A stretch of DNA of 64,000 bases. Origin: Colletes latitarsis (taxonomy: Eukaryota; Arthropoda; Insecta; Hymenoptera; Colletidae). Below are positions 1 to 11,200 of this stretch, piece after piece. The stretch covers positions 4,712,001 through 4,776,000 of the forward strand of contig NW_027488377.1 in the NCBI RefSeq assembly GCF_051014445.1, in the 5' to 3' direction. Both the position numbers and the translations under genes were made by a program. Numbering within the stretch: position 1 is the first letter of the stretch; each line of letters starts with the position of its first letter. Below the pieces are notes generated by a model. That model did no database searches and was not told where the DNA came from. It saw only the letters and a program-made list of their open reading frames with translations.

Positions 1-176
1 AGACCTAACCGAGACGTAACCGGCGTTATCCCCTAAAATATTAATCGCAACCTGGTATAATTGACTGTTTCGGTGTGGTACCACATTACTACGTGATCCA
101 AATCAGAAAAAGCCCAGGATCTGGTCAACAAGTATGCGAAAAATGCGAAAGTACGAGCCAGATGAGGGCAAATCCC
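1..176 (+). repeat. Representative 176-bp satellite monomer
   Basis: This is the first complete monomer in the chosen register, beginning at AGACCTAACC and ending just before the next copy at 177. It shows the usual landmarks: the AT-rich block, the TGTGGTACCACA palindrome at 74-85, and the two ATGCGAAA-type motifs near the end. It carries the variant GACGTAACC in place of the commoner GACATAACC. The start point is arbitrary because the repeat is circularly permutable. The monomer at 1409-1584 is very similar, eight units (1,408 bp) downstream. Confidence 0.9.
74..85. other. 12-bp palindrome TGTGGTACCACA, first of many copies
   Basis: The sequence TGTGGTACCACA equals its own reverse complement and lies at monomer positions 74-85. 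It recurs in a large share of monomers across the window. Common variants weaken it: TGTGGTACCGCA has one internal mismatch, TGTGGAACCACA keeps 5-bp arms, and TGTGGTAACACA keeps 4-bp arms. It includes a GGTACC (KpnI) site. A role in protein binding or cruciform formation is only a possibility. Confidence 0.85.
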
Positions 177-256
177 AGACCTAACCGAGACATAACCGGC
201 GTTATCCTCTAAAATATTAATCGCAACCAGGTTTATTTGACTGTTTCGGTGTGGTA

Positions 257-270
257 ACGCATTACTGCGT
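257..270. other. Variant-specific stem ACGCA-TTAC-TGCGT
   Basis: In the monomer class with GGTAACGCATTACTGCGTGATCC two substitutions occur together relative to the common ACACATTACTACGT, and they turn an imperfect 5-bp stem into a perfect one. The same pair appears in many monomers, for example near 1666, 4660, 8357, 8533, 15575 and 17157. Some monomers carry only the first change. Confidence 0.7.
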
Positions 271-815
271 GATCCAAACCAGACAAAGCCCAGGATCTGG
301 CCAACAAGTATCAGAAAAATGCGAAAGTTCGAGCCAGATGAGGGCAAATCCTAGACCTAACCGAGACATAACCGGCGTTATCCTCTAAAATATTAATCGC
401 AACCAGGTATAATTGACTGTTTCGGCGTGGTAACACATTACTACGAGATCCAAACCTGAAAAATCCCAGGATCGGGCCAACAAGGATGCGAGGAACGCGA
501 AAGTACGAGCCACATGAGGGAAAATCCCAGACCCAACCGAGACATAACCAGCGTTATCCTCTAAAATACTGATCGGAACCAGCTTCTATTGACTGTTTCA
601 GTGTGGTACCACATTACTACGTGATCCAAATCAGAAAAAGCCCAGGATCTGGCCAACAAGTGTGCGAAAAATGCGAATGTATGAGCCAGATGATTGCAAA
701 TACCAGAACTAACCCAGACATAACCAGCGTTATCCTCTAAAATACTGATCGGAACCAGCTTCTATTGACTGTTTCAGTGTGGTACCACATTACTACGTGA
801 TCCACACCCGAAAAA

Positions 816-830
816 GGCCAGGATCTGGCC
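816..830. other. Interrupted dyad GGCCAG-GAT-CTGGCC, representative copy
   Basis: Arms GGCCAG and CTGGCC are perfect inverted repeats separated by GAT, at monomer positions 112-126. Many monomers keep it; others have AGCCCAGGATCTGGCC, which retains only 4-bp arms, or GGATCGGGCC, which breaks it. Together with the palindrome about 27 bp upstream, each intact monomer offers two short dyads. Confidence 0.75.
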
Positions 831-2952
831 AACAAGTATGCGAATAACGTGAAAGTACGAGCCAGATGAGGGCAAATCCCAGACTTAACCGAGACATAAC
901 CGGCGTTATCCTCTAAAATATTAATCGCAACCAGGTTTATTGGACTGTTTCGGTGTGGTAGCGCATTACTGCGTGATCCAAACCAGACAAAGCCCAGGAT
1001 CTGGCCAACAAGTATCAGAAAAATGCGAAAGTTCGAGCCAGATGAGGGCAAATCCCAGACCTAACCGAGACATAACCGGCGTTATCCTCTAAAATATTAA
1101 TTGCAACCAGGTTTAGTTAACTGTTTCAGTGTGGTACCACATTACTACGTGATCCAAGTCAGAAAAAGCCCAGGATCTGGCCAACAAGTATGCGAAAAAC
1201 GCGAATGTATGAGCCAGATGTTTGCAAATACCAGAACTAACCCAGACATAACCAGCGTTATCCTCTAAAATACTGATCGGAACCAGCTTCTATTGACTGT
1301 TTCAGTGTGGTACCACATTACTACGTGATCCACACCCGAAAAAGGCCAGGATCTGGCCAACAAGTATGCGAAAAACGTGAAAGTACGAGCCAGATGAGGA
1401 CAAATCCCAGACCTAACCGAGACGTAACCGGTGTTATCCCCTAAAATATTAATCGCAACCAGGTATAATTGACTGTTTCGGTGTGGTACCACATGACTAC
1501 GTGATCCAAATCAGAAAAAGCCCAGGATCTGGCCAACAAGTATGCGAAAAATGCGAAAGTACGAGCCAGATGAGGGCAAATCCCAGACCTAACCGAGACA
1601 TAACCGGCGTTATCCTCTAAAATATTAATCGCAACCAGGTTTATTTGACTGTTTCGGTGTGGTAACGCATTACTGCGTGATCCAAACCAGACAAAGCCCA
1701 GGATCTGGCCAACAAGTATCAGAAAAATGCGAAAGTTCGAGCCAGATGAGGGCAAATCCCAGACCTAACCGAGACAAAACCGGCGTTATCCTCTAAAATA
1801 TTAATCGCAACCAGGTATAATTGACTGTTTCGGTGTGGTAACACATTACTACGAGATCCAAACCAGAAAAATCCCAGGATCGGGCCGACAAGGATGCGAG
1901 AAACGCGAAAGTACGAGCCACATGAGGGAAAATCCCAGACCCAACCGAGACATAACCGGCGTTATCCTCTAACATATTAATCGCAACCAGGTTTATTTGA
2001 CTGTTTCGGTGTGGTACCACATTACTACGTGGTCCAAGCTAGAAAAAGGCCAGGATCTGGCCAACAAGAATGCGAGAAATGCGAAAGTACGCGCCAGATG
2101 AGGGCAAATATCAGACCTAACCGAGACATTACCGGCGTTATCCACTAAAATATTAATCGCAACCAGGTTCAATTGACTGTTTCGGTGTGGAACCACATTA
2201 CTACGGGATTCAAACCAGAAAAAACCCAGGATCTGTTCAACAACTATGAGAAAAACGCGAAAGTACGAGCCAGATGGGCGCAAATCCCAGACCTAACCGA
2301 GACATAACCAGCGTTATCCTCTAAAATATTAGTCGCAACCAGGTTTAATTGACTGTTTCGGTGTGGTACCGCATTACTACGTGATCCAAACAAGAAAGAG
2401 GCCAGGATCTGGCCAACAAGAATGCGAAAAAAGCGAAAGTACGAGCCAGATATGGGCAAATCCCAGACCTACCCGAGACATAACCGGCGTTTTCCTCTAA
2501 AATATTAATCGCAACCAGGTTTAATTAACTGTTTCAGTGTGGTACCACATTAATACGTGATCCAAACCAGAAAGAGGCCAGGATCTGGCCAACAAGCATG
2601 CGAAAAATGCGAAAGTATGAGCCAGATGATTGCAAATACCAGAACTAACCCAGACATAACCGGCGTTATCCCCTAAAATATTAATCGCAACCAGGTTTAA
2701 TTGACTGTTTCGGTGTGGAACCACATTACTACGGGATCCAAACCAGAGAAAACCCAGGATCTGGCCAACAGGTATGCGAAAAATGCGATAGTATGAGCCA
2801 GATGATTGCAAATACTAGCACTAACCCAGACATAACCAGCGTTATCCTCTAAAATACGAATCGGAACATGCTTTTAATGACTGTTTCAGTGTGGCAACAC
2901 ACTACTACGTGATCCAAACCAGAGAAAACCCAGGATCGGGCCAACAAGAATG

Positions 2953-4241
2953 CGAAAAATGCGAAAGTACGAACCAGATGAGGGAAAATCCCAGACCTAA
3001 CCGAGACGTAACCGGCGTTATCCCCTAAAATATTAATCGCAACCAGGTATAATTGACTGTTTCAGTGTGGTAACACATTACTACGTGATCCAAACCAGAG
3101 AAAACCCAGGTATCTGGCCAACAGGGATGCGAAAAATGCGAAAGTATGAGCCAGATGATTGCAAATACTAGCACTAACCCAGACATAACCGGCGTTATCC
3201 TCTAAAATATTAATCGCAACCGGGTTTAATTGACTGTTTCCGTGTGGAACCACATTACTACGGGATCCAAACCAGAAAAAACCCAGGATCTGGCCAACAA
3301 CTATGAGAAAAACGCGAAAGTATGAGCCAGATGATTGCAAATACCAGAACTATCCCAGGCATAACCAGCGTTATCCGCTAAAATATTATTCGCAACCAGG
3401 TTTAATTGACTGTTTCGGTGTGGTACCACATTACTACGTGGTCCAAGCCAGAAAAAGGCCAGGATCTGGCCAACAAGAATGCGAAAAATGCGAAAGTACG
3501 CGCCAGATGAGGGCAAATACCAGACCTAACCGAGACATTACCGGCATTATCCTCTAAAATATTAATCGCAACCAGATTTAATTGACTGTTTCGGTGTGGT
3601 ACCGCATTACTGCGTGATCCAAACCAGAAAAAGGCCAGGATCTGACCAACAAGTATGCGAAAAATGCGAAAGTACGAACCAGATGAGGGAAAATCCCAGA
3701 CCTAACCGAGACGTAACCGGCGTTATCCCCTAAAATATTAATCGCAACCAGGTTTAATTGACTGTTTCAGTGTGGTAACACATTACTACGTGATCCAAAC
3801 CAGAGAAAACCCAGGTATCTGGCCAACAGGTATGCGAAAAATGCGAATGTATGAGCCAGATGATTGCAAATACTAGCACTAACCCAGACATAACCGGCGT
3901 TATCCTCTAAAATATTAATCGCAACCGGGTTTAATTGACTCTTTCCGTGTGGAACCACATTACTACGGGATCCAAACCAGAAAAAACCCAGGATCTGGCA
4001 AACAACTATGAGAAAAACGCGAAAGTATGAGCCAGATGATTGCAAATACCAGAACTATCCCAGGCATAACCAGCGTTATCCGCTAAAATATTATTCGCAA
4101 CCAGGTTTAATTGACTGTTTCGGTGTGGTACCACATTGCTACGTGGTCCAAGCCAGAAAAAGGCCAGGATCTGGCCAACAAGAATGCGAAAAATGCGAAA
4201 GTACGCGCCAGATGAGGGCAAATACCAGACCTAACCGAGAC
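2953..4241 (+). repeat. Tandem 4-monomer duplication (705-bp period) in L copy 1
   Basis: Bases 2953-3536 and 3658-4241 match at an offset of 705 bp (4 x 176 plus 1). The extra base is the T in CAGGTATCTGG that both members carry near 3110 and 3815, making one 177-bp monomer in each. The two members differ by few substitutions, for example GACTGTTTCC against GACTCTTTCC in the fourth monomer. The same pair is present in L copy 2, so it predates duplication of the whole unit. Confidence 0.8.
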
Positions 4242-4578
4242 ATAACCGGCGTTATCCTCCAAAATATTAATTGCAACCAGGTTTAATTAACTGTTTCAGT
4301 GTGGTACCACATTCCTACCTGATCCATATCAGAAAAAGCCGAGGATCTGGCCAACAAGTATGCGAAAAATGCGAAAGTACGAGCCAGATGAGGGCAAATC
4401 CCAGACCTAACCGAGACATAACCGGCGTTATCCTCCAAAATATTAATTGCAACCAGGTTTAATTAACTGTTTCAGTGTGGTACCACATTCCTACCTGATC
4501 CAAATCAGAAAAAGCCGAGGATCTGGCCAACAAGTATGCGAAAAATGCGAAAGTACGAGCCAGATGAGGGCAAATCCC
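4227..4578 (+). repeat. Adjacent near-identical monomer pair
   Basis: Monomers 4227-4402 and 4403-4578 share a rare variant set: CTCCAAAATATTAATTGC, TTAATTAACTG, CATTCCTACCTGATCC and AAAGCCGAGG. I see only a few differences between them, one being GATCCATATC against GATCCAAATC. Neighbouring monomers elsewhere differ much more, so this is a single-monomer tandem duplication. The same pair recurs in L copy 2 at about 15142-15493. Confidence 0.75.
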
Positions 4579-6137
4579 AGACCTAACCGAGACATAACCG
4601 GCGTTATCCTCTAAAATATTAATCGCAACCAGGTTTATTTGACTGTTTCGGTGTGGTAACGCATTACTGCGTGATCCAAACCAGATAAAGCCCAGGATCA
4701 GACCAACAAGTATCAGAAAAATGCGAAAGTTCGAGCCAGATGAAGGCAAATCCCAGACCTAACCGAGACATAACCGGCGTTATCCTCTAAAATATTAAAC
4801 GCAACCAGGTATAATTGACTGTTTCGGTGTGGTAACGCATTACTACGAGATCCAAACCAGAAAAATCCCAGGATCGGGCCATGAAGGATGCGAGAAACGC
4901 GAAAGTACGAGCCACATGAGGGAAAATCCCAGACCCAACCGAGACATAACCGGCGTTATCCTCTAAGATATTAATCGCAACCAGGTTTAATTGACTGTTT
5001 CAGTGTGGTACCGCATTACTACGTGATCCAAACTAGAGAAAGGCCAGGATCTGGCCAACAAGGATGAGAAAAATGCGAAAGTATGAGCAAGATGATTGCA
5101 AATACCAGAACTACCCCTGACATAACCAGCGTTATCCTCTAAAATACGAATCGGAACATGCTTTTAATGACTGTTTCAGTGTGGTAACACATTACTACGT
5201 GATCCAAACCAGAAACATCCCAGGATCGGGTCAACAAGAATGCGAAAAATGCGAAAGTACGAACCAGATGAGGGAAAATCCCAGGCCTAACCGAGACGTA
5301 ACCGGCGTTATCCCCTAAAATATTAATCGCAACCAGGTTTATTTGACTGTTTCAGTGTGGTAACACATTACTACGTGATCCAAACCAGAGAAAACCCAGG
5401 ATCTGGCCAACAGGTATGCGAAAAAAGCGAAAGTATGAGCCAGATGATTGCAAATACTAGCACTAACCCAGACATAGTCGGCGTTATCCTCTAAAATATT
5501 AATCGCAACCGGGTTTAATTGACTGTTTCCGTGTGGAACCACATTACTACGGGATCCAAACCAGAAAAAACCCAGGATCAGGCCAACAACTATGCGAAAA
5601 TCGCGAAAGTATGAGCCAGATGATTGCAAATACCGGAACTATCTCAGGCATAACCAGCGTTATCTTCTAAAATATTATTCGCAACCAGGTTTAATGGACT
5701 GTTTCGGTGTGGTACCACATTACTACGTGGTCCAAGCCAGAAAAAGGCCAGGATCTGGCCAACAAGAATGCGAAAAATGCGAAAGTACGCGCCAGATGAG
5801 GGCAAATACCAGACCTAACCGAGACATTACCGGCATTATCCTCTAAAATATTAATCGCAACCAGATTTAATTGACTGTTTCGGTGTGGTACCGCATTACT
5901 ACGTGATCCAAACCAGAAAAAGGCCAGGATCTGGCCAACAAGTATGCGAAAAATGCGAAAGTACGAGCCAGATGATTGCAAATACTAGCACTAACCCAGA
6001 CGTAACCGGCGTTATCCTCTAAAATATTAATCGCAACCGGGTTTAATTGACCGTTTCGTTGTGGAACCGCATTACTACGGGATCCAAACCAGAAAAAAAC
6101 CCAGGATCTGGCCAACAACTATGAGAAAAAGCGAAAG

Positions 6138-8249
6138 TATGAGCCAGATGATTGCAAATACCAGAACTATCCCAGACATAACCAGCGTTATCCTCTAAAA
6201 TACGAATCGGAACATGCTTTTAATGACTGTTTGAGTGTGGTAACACATTACTACGAGATCCAAACCAGAAAAATCCCAGGATCGGGCCAACAAGAATGCG
6301 AGAAACGCGAAAGTACGAGCCACATGAGGGAAAATCCCAGACCTAACCCAGACATAACCGGCGTTATCCGCTAAAATATTAATCGCAACCAGGTTTAATT
6401 GACTGTTTCGTTGTGGAACCACAATACTACGGGATCCAAACCAGAAAGAACCCAGAATCCGGCCAACAAGTATGCGAAAAATGCGAAAGAACGATCCAGA
6501 TGAGGGCAAATCCCAGTCCTAACCGAGACATAACCGGCGTTATCCTCCAAAATATTAATTGCAACCAGGTTTAATTAACTGTTTCAGTGTGGTACCACAT
6601 TCCTACCTGATCCAAATCAGAAAAAGCGCAGGATCTGGCCAACAAGTATGCGAAAAATGCGAAAGTACGAGCCAGATGAGGGCAAATCCCAGACCTAACA
6701 GAGACATAACCGGCGTTATCCTCTAAAATATTAATCGCAACCAGGTTTATTTGACTGTTTCGGTGTGGTAACGCATTACTGCGTGATCCAAACGTGATAA
6801 AGCCCAGGATCTGACCAACAAGTATCAGAAAAATGCGAAAGTTCGAGCCAGATGAGGGCATAACCCAGACCTAACCGAGACATAAACGGAGTTATCCTCT
6901 AAAATATTAATCGCAACCAGGTTTATTTGACTGTTTCGGTGTGGTAACGCATTACTGCGTGATCCAAACCAGAAAAAGGCCAGGATCTGACCAACAAGTA
7001 TGCGAAAAATGCGAAAGTACGAACCAGATGAGGGAAAATCCCAGACCTAACCGAGACGTAACCGGCGTTATCCCCTAAAATATTAATCGCAACCAGGTAT
7101 AATTGACTGTTTCGGTGTGGTAACACATTACTACTAGATCCAAAGCAGAAAAATCCCAGGATCGGGCCAACAAGGATGCGAGAAACGCGAAAGTACGAGC
7201 CACATGAGGGAAAATCCCAGACCCAACCGAGACATAACCGGCGTTATCCTGTAAGATATTAATCGCAACCAGGTTTATTTGACTGTTTCGGTGTGGTACC
7301 ACATTACTACGTGGACCAAGCCAGAAAAAGGCCAGGATCTGGCCAACAAGAATGCGAGAAATGCGAAAGTACGCGCCAGATGAGGGCAAATATCAGACCT
7401 AACCGAGACATTACCGGCGTTATCCACTAAAATATTAATCGCAACCAGGTTTATTTGACTGTTTCGTTGTGGAACCGCATTACTACGGGATCCAAACCAG
7501 AAAATGGCCAGGATCTGGCCAACAAGTATGCGAAAAATGCGAAAGTACGATCCAGATGAGGGAAAATCCCAGACCTAACCGAGACATAACCGGCGTTATC
7601 CTCTAAAATATTAATCGCAACCAGGTTTAATTGACTGTTTCGGTGTGGTACCGCATTACTACGTGATCCAAACCAGAAAAAGGCCATGATCTGGCCAACA
7701 AGTATGCGAAAAATGCGAAAGAATGAGCCAGATGATTGCAAATACCAGAACTGTGCCTGACATAACCAGCGTTATCCTCTAAAATACGAATCGGAACATG
7801 CTTTTAATGACTGTTTCAGTGTGGTAACACATTACTACGAGATCCAAACCAGAAAAATCCCAGGATCGGGCCAACAAGAATGCGAGAAACGCGAAAGTAC
7901 GAGCCACATGAGGGAAAATCCCAGACCTAACCCAGACATAACCGTCGTTATCCGCTAAAATATTAATCGCAACCGTGTTTAATTGACTGTTTCGTTGTGG
8001 AACCACAATACTACGGGATCCAAACCAGAAAGAACCCAGGATCTGGCCAACAAGTATGCGAAAAATGCGAAAGAACGATCCAGATGAGGGCAAATCCCAG
8101 ACCTAACCGAGACATAACCGGCGTTATCCTCCAAAATATTAATTGCAACCAGGTTTAATTAACTGTTTCAGTGTGGTACCACATTCCTACCTGATCCAAA
8201 TCAGAAAAAGCCGAGGATCTGGCCAACAAGTATGCGAAAAATGCGAAAG
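6138..8249 (+). repeat. 12-monomer block present in L copy 1 and absent from L copy 2
   Basis: This 2,112-bp block is flanked by AAAGCGAAAG on the left and by an ATGCGAAAG context on the right, the monomer's own repeated motif. In copy 2 the left flank (to 17052) is joined directly to the right flank (from 17053). The right part of the block (about 7375-8249) reappears at 22165-23039, so an undeleted version existed when that partial copy was made. Either a deletion in copy 2 or an insertion in copy 1 would give this picture; a deletion by unequal exchange is the simpler reading. Confidence 0.8.
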
Positions 8250-11200
8250 AACGAGCCAGATGAGGGCAAATCCCAGACCTAACCGAGACATAACCGGCGT
8301 TATCCTCTAAAATATTAATCGCAACCAGGTTTATTTGACTGTTTCGGTGTGGTAACGCATTACTGCGTGATCCAAACCAGGTAAAGCCCAGGATCTGACC
8401 AACAAGTATCAGAAAAATGCGAAAGTTCGAGCCAGATGTTGGCAAATCCCAGACCTAACCGAGACATAACCGGCGTTATCCTCTAAAATATTAATCGCAA
8501 CCAGGTTTATTTGACTGTTTCGGTGTGGTAACGCATTACTGCGTGATCCAAACCAGATTAAGCCCAGGATCTGGCCAACAAGTATCAGAAAAATGCGAAA
8601 GTTCGAGCCAGATGAGGGCAAATCCCAGACTTAACCGAGACATAACCGGCGTTATCCTCTAAAATATTAATCGCAACCAGGTATAATTGACTGTTTCGGT
8701 GTGGTAACACATTACTACGAGATCCAAACCAGAAAAATCCCAGGATCGGGCCAACAAGGATGCGAGAAACGCGAAAGTACGAGCCACATGAGGGAAAATC
8801 CCAGACCCAACCGAGACATAACCGGCGTTATCCTCTAAGATATTAATCGCAACCAGGTTTATTTGACTGTTTCGGTGTGGTACCACATTACTACGTGGTC
8901 CAAGCCAGAAAAAGGCCAGGATCTGGCCAACAAGAATGCGAGAAATGCGAAAGTACGCGCCAGATGAGGGCAAATATCAGACCTAACCGAGACATTACCG
9001 GCGTTATCCACTAAAATATTAATCGCAACCAGGTTCAATTTACTGTTTCGGTGTGGAACCACATTACTACGGGATCCAAACCAGAAAAAACCCAGGATCT
9101 GTTCAACAACTATGAGAAAAACGCGAAAGTACGAGCCAGATGGGGGCAAATCCCAGACCTAACCGAGACATAACCAGCGTTATCCTCTAAAATATTAATC
9201 GCAACCAGGTTTAATTGACTGTTTCGGTGTGGTACCGCATTACTACGTGATCCAAACAAGAAAGAGGCCAGGATCTGGCCAACAAGAATGCGAAAAAAGC
9301 GAAAGTACGAGCCAGATGTGGGCAAATCCCAGACCTACCCGAGACATAACCGGCGTTATCCTCTAAAATATTAATCGCAACCAGGTTTAATTGACTGTTT
9401 CAGTGTGGTACCACATTACTACGTGATCCAAACCAGAAAGAGGCCAGGATCTGGCCAACAAGTATGCGAAAAATGCGAAAGTACGAGCCAGATGTGGGCA
9501 AATCCCAGACCTACCCGAGACATAACCGGCGTTATCCTCTAAAATATTAATCGCAACCAGGTTTAGTTGACTGTTTCAGTGTGGTACCACATTACTACGT
9601 GATCCAAACCAGAAAGAGGCCAGGATCTGGCCAACAAGTATGCGAAAAATGCGAAAGTATCAGCCAGATGATTGCAAATACCAGAACTATCCCAGGTATA
9701 ACCAGCGTTATCCGCTAAAATATTATTCGCAACCAGGTTTAATTGACTGTTTCGGTGTGGTACCACATTACTACGTGGTACAAGCCAGAAAAAGGCCAGG
9801 ATCTGGCCAACAAGAATGCGAAAAATCCGAAAGTACGCGCCAGATGAGGGCAAATACCAGACCTAACCGAGACATTACCGGCATTATCCTCTAAAATATT
9901 AATCGGAACCAGATTTAATTGACTGTTTCGGTGTGGTACCGCATTACTACGTGATCCAAACCAGAAAAAGGCCAGGATCTGGCCAACAAGTATGCGAAAA
10001 ATGCGAAAGTACGAGCCAGATGAGGGCAAATCCCAGACCTAACCGAGACATAACCGGCGTTATCCGCTAAAATATTAATCGCAACCAGGTTTAATTGACT
10101 GTTTCGTTGTGGAACCGCATTACTACGGGATCCAAATCAGAAAAAGCCCAGGATCTGGCCAACAAGTATGAGAAAAATGCGAAAGTTCGAGCCAGATGAG
10201 GGCAAATACCAGACCTAACCCAGACAAAACCGGCGTTATCCCCTAAAATATTAACCGCAACCAGGTATAATTGACTGTTCCGGTGTGGTACCGCATTGCT
10301 ACGATGATCCAAACCAGAAAAAACCCAGGATCTGGCCAACAAGTATGCGAAAAATGCGAAAGTACGATCCAGATGAGGGCAAATCCCAGACCTAACCGAG
10401 ACATAACCGGCGTTATCCTCTAAAATATTAATCGCAACCAGGTTTAATTGACTGTTTCGCTGTGGTACCGCATTACTACGTGATCCAAACCAGAAAAAGG
10501 CCATGATCTGGCCAACAAGTATGCGAAAAATGCGAAAGTATGAGCCAGATGATTGCAAATACCAGAACTAACCCAGACATAACCGGCGTTATCCCCTAAA
10601 ATATTAATCGCAACCAGGTTTAATTGACTGTTTCGTTGTGGAACCACAATACTACGGGATCCAAACCAGAAAGAACCCAGGATCTGGCCAACAAGTATGC
10701 GAAAAATGCGAAAGAACGATCCAGATGAGGGAAAATCCCAGACCTAACCGAGACAAAACCGGCGTTATCCTCCAAAATATTAATTGCAACCAGGTTTAAT
10801 TAACTGTTTCAGTGTGGTACCACATTCCTACCTGATCCAAATCAGAAAAAGCCGAGGATCTGGCCAACAAGTATGCGAAAAATGCGAAAGTACGAGCCAG
10901 ATGAGGGCAAATACCAGACCTAACCGAGACATTACCGGCATTATCCTCTAAAATATTAATCGCAACCAGATTTAATTGACTGTTTCGGTGTGGTACCGCA
11001 TTACTACGTGATCCAAACCAGAAAAAGGCCAGGATCTGGCCAACAAGTATGCGAAAAATGCGAAAGTACGAGCCAGATGAGGGCAAATCCCAGACCTAAC
11101 CGAGACATAACCGGCGTTATCCGCTAAAATATTAATCGCAACCAGGTTTAATTGACTGTTTCGTTGTGGAACCGCATTACTACGGGATCCAAATCAGAAA

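Larger units (their letters stand above)
1..414 (+). repeat. Tail of a preceding higher-order unit
   Basis: These two and a third monomers lie before the point where similarity to the 11.3 kb unit begins (base 415). They closely resemble bases 1409-1770, at a distance of exactly 1,408 bp (8 x 176), so they belong to the same local pool of monomer variants. The window cuts the unit, so its full extent is not visible. Confidence 0.6.

Noticed and set aside
3303..3557. Plus-strand open frame family of about 84 codons rich in Arg, Lys, Tyr and Cys, repeated many times
   Set aside because: The cysteine pair (CEKCES-like) could suggest a small zinc-binding protein, but the frame appears only in the monomer combination that lacks two stops, overlaps minus-strand frames and shows no start context or flanking gene signals.
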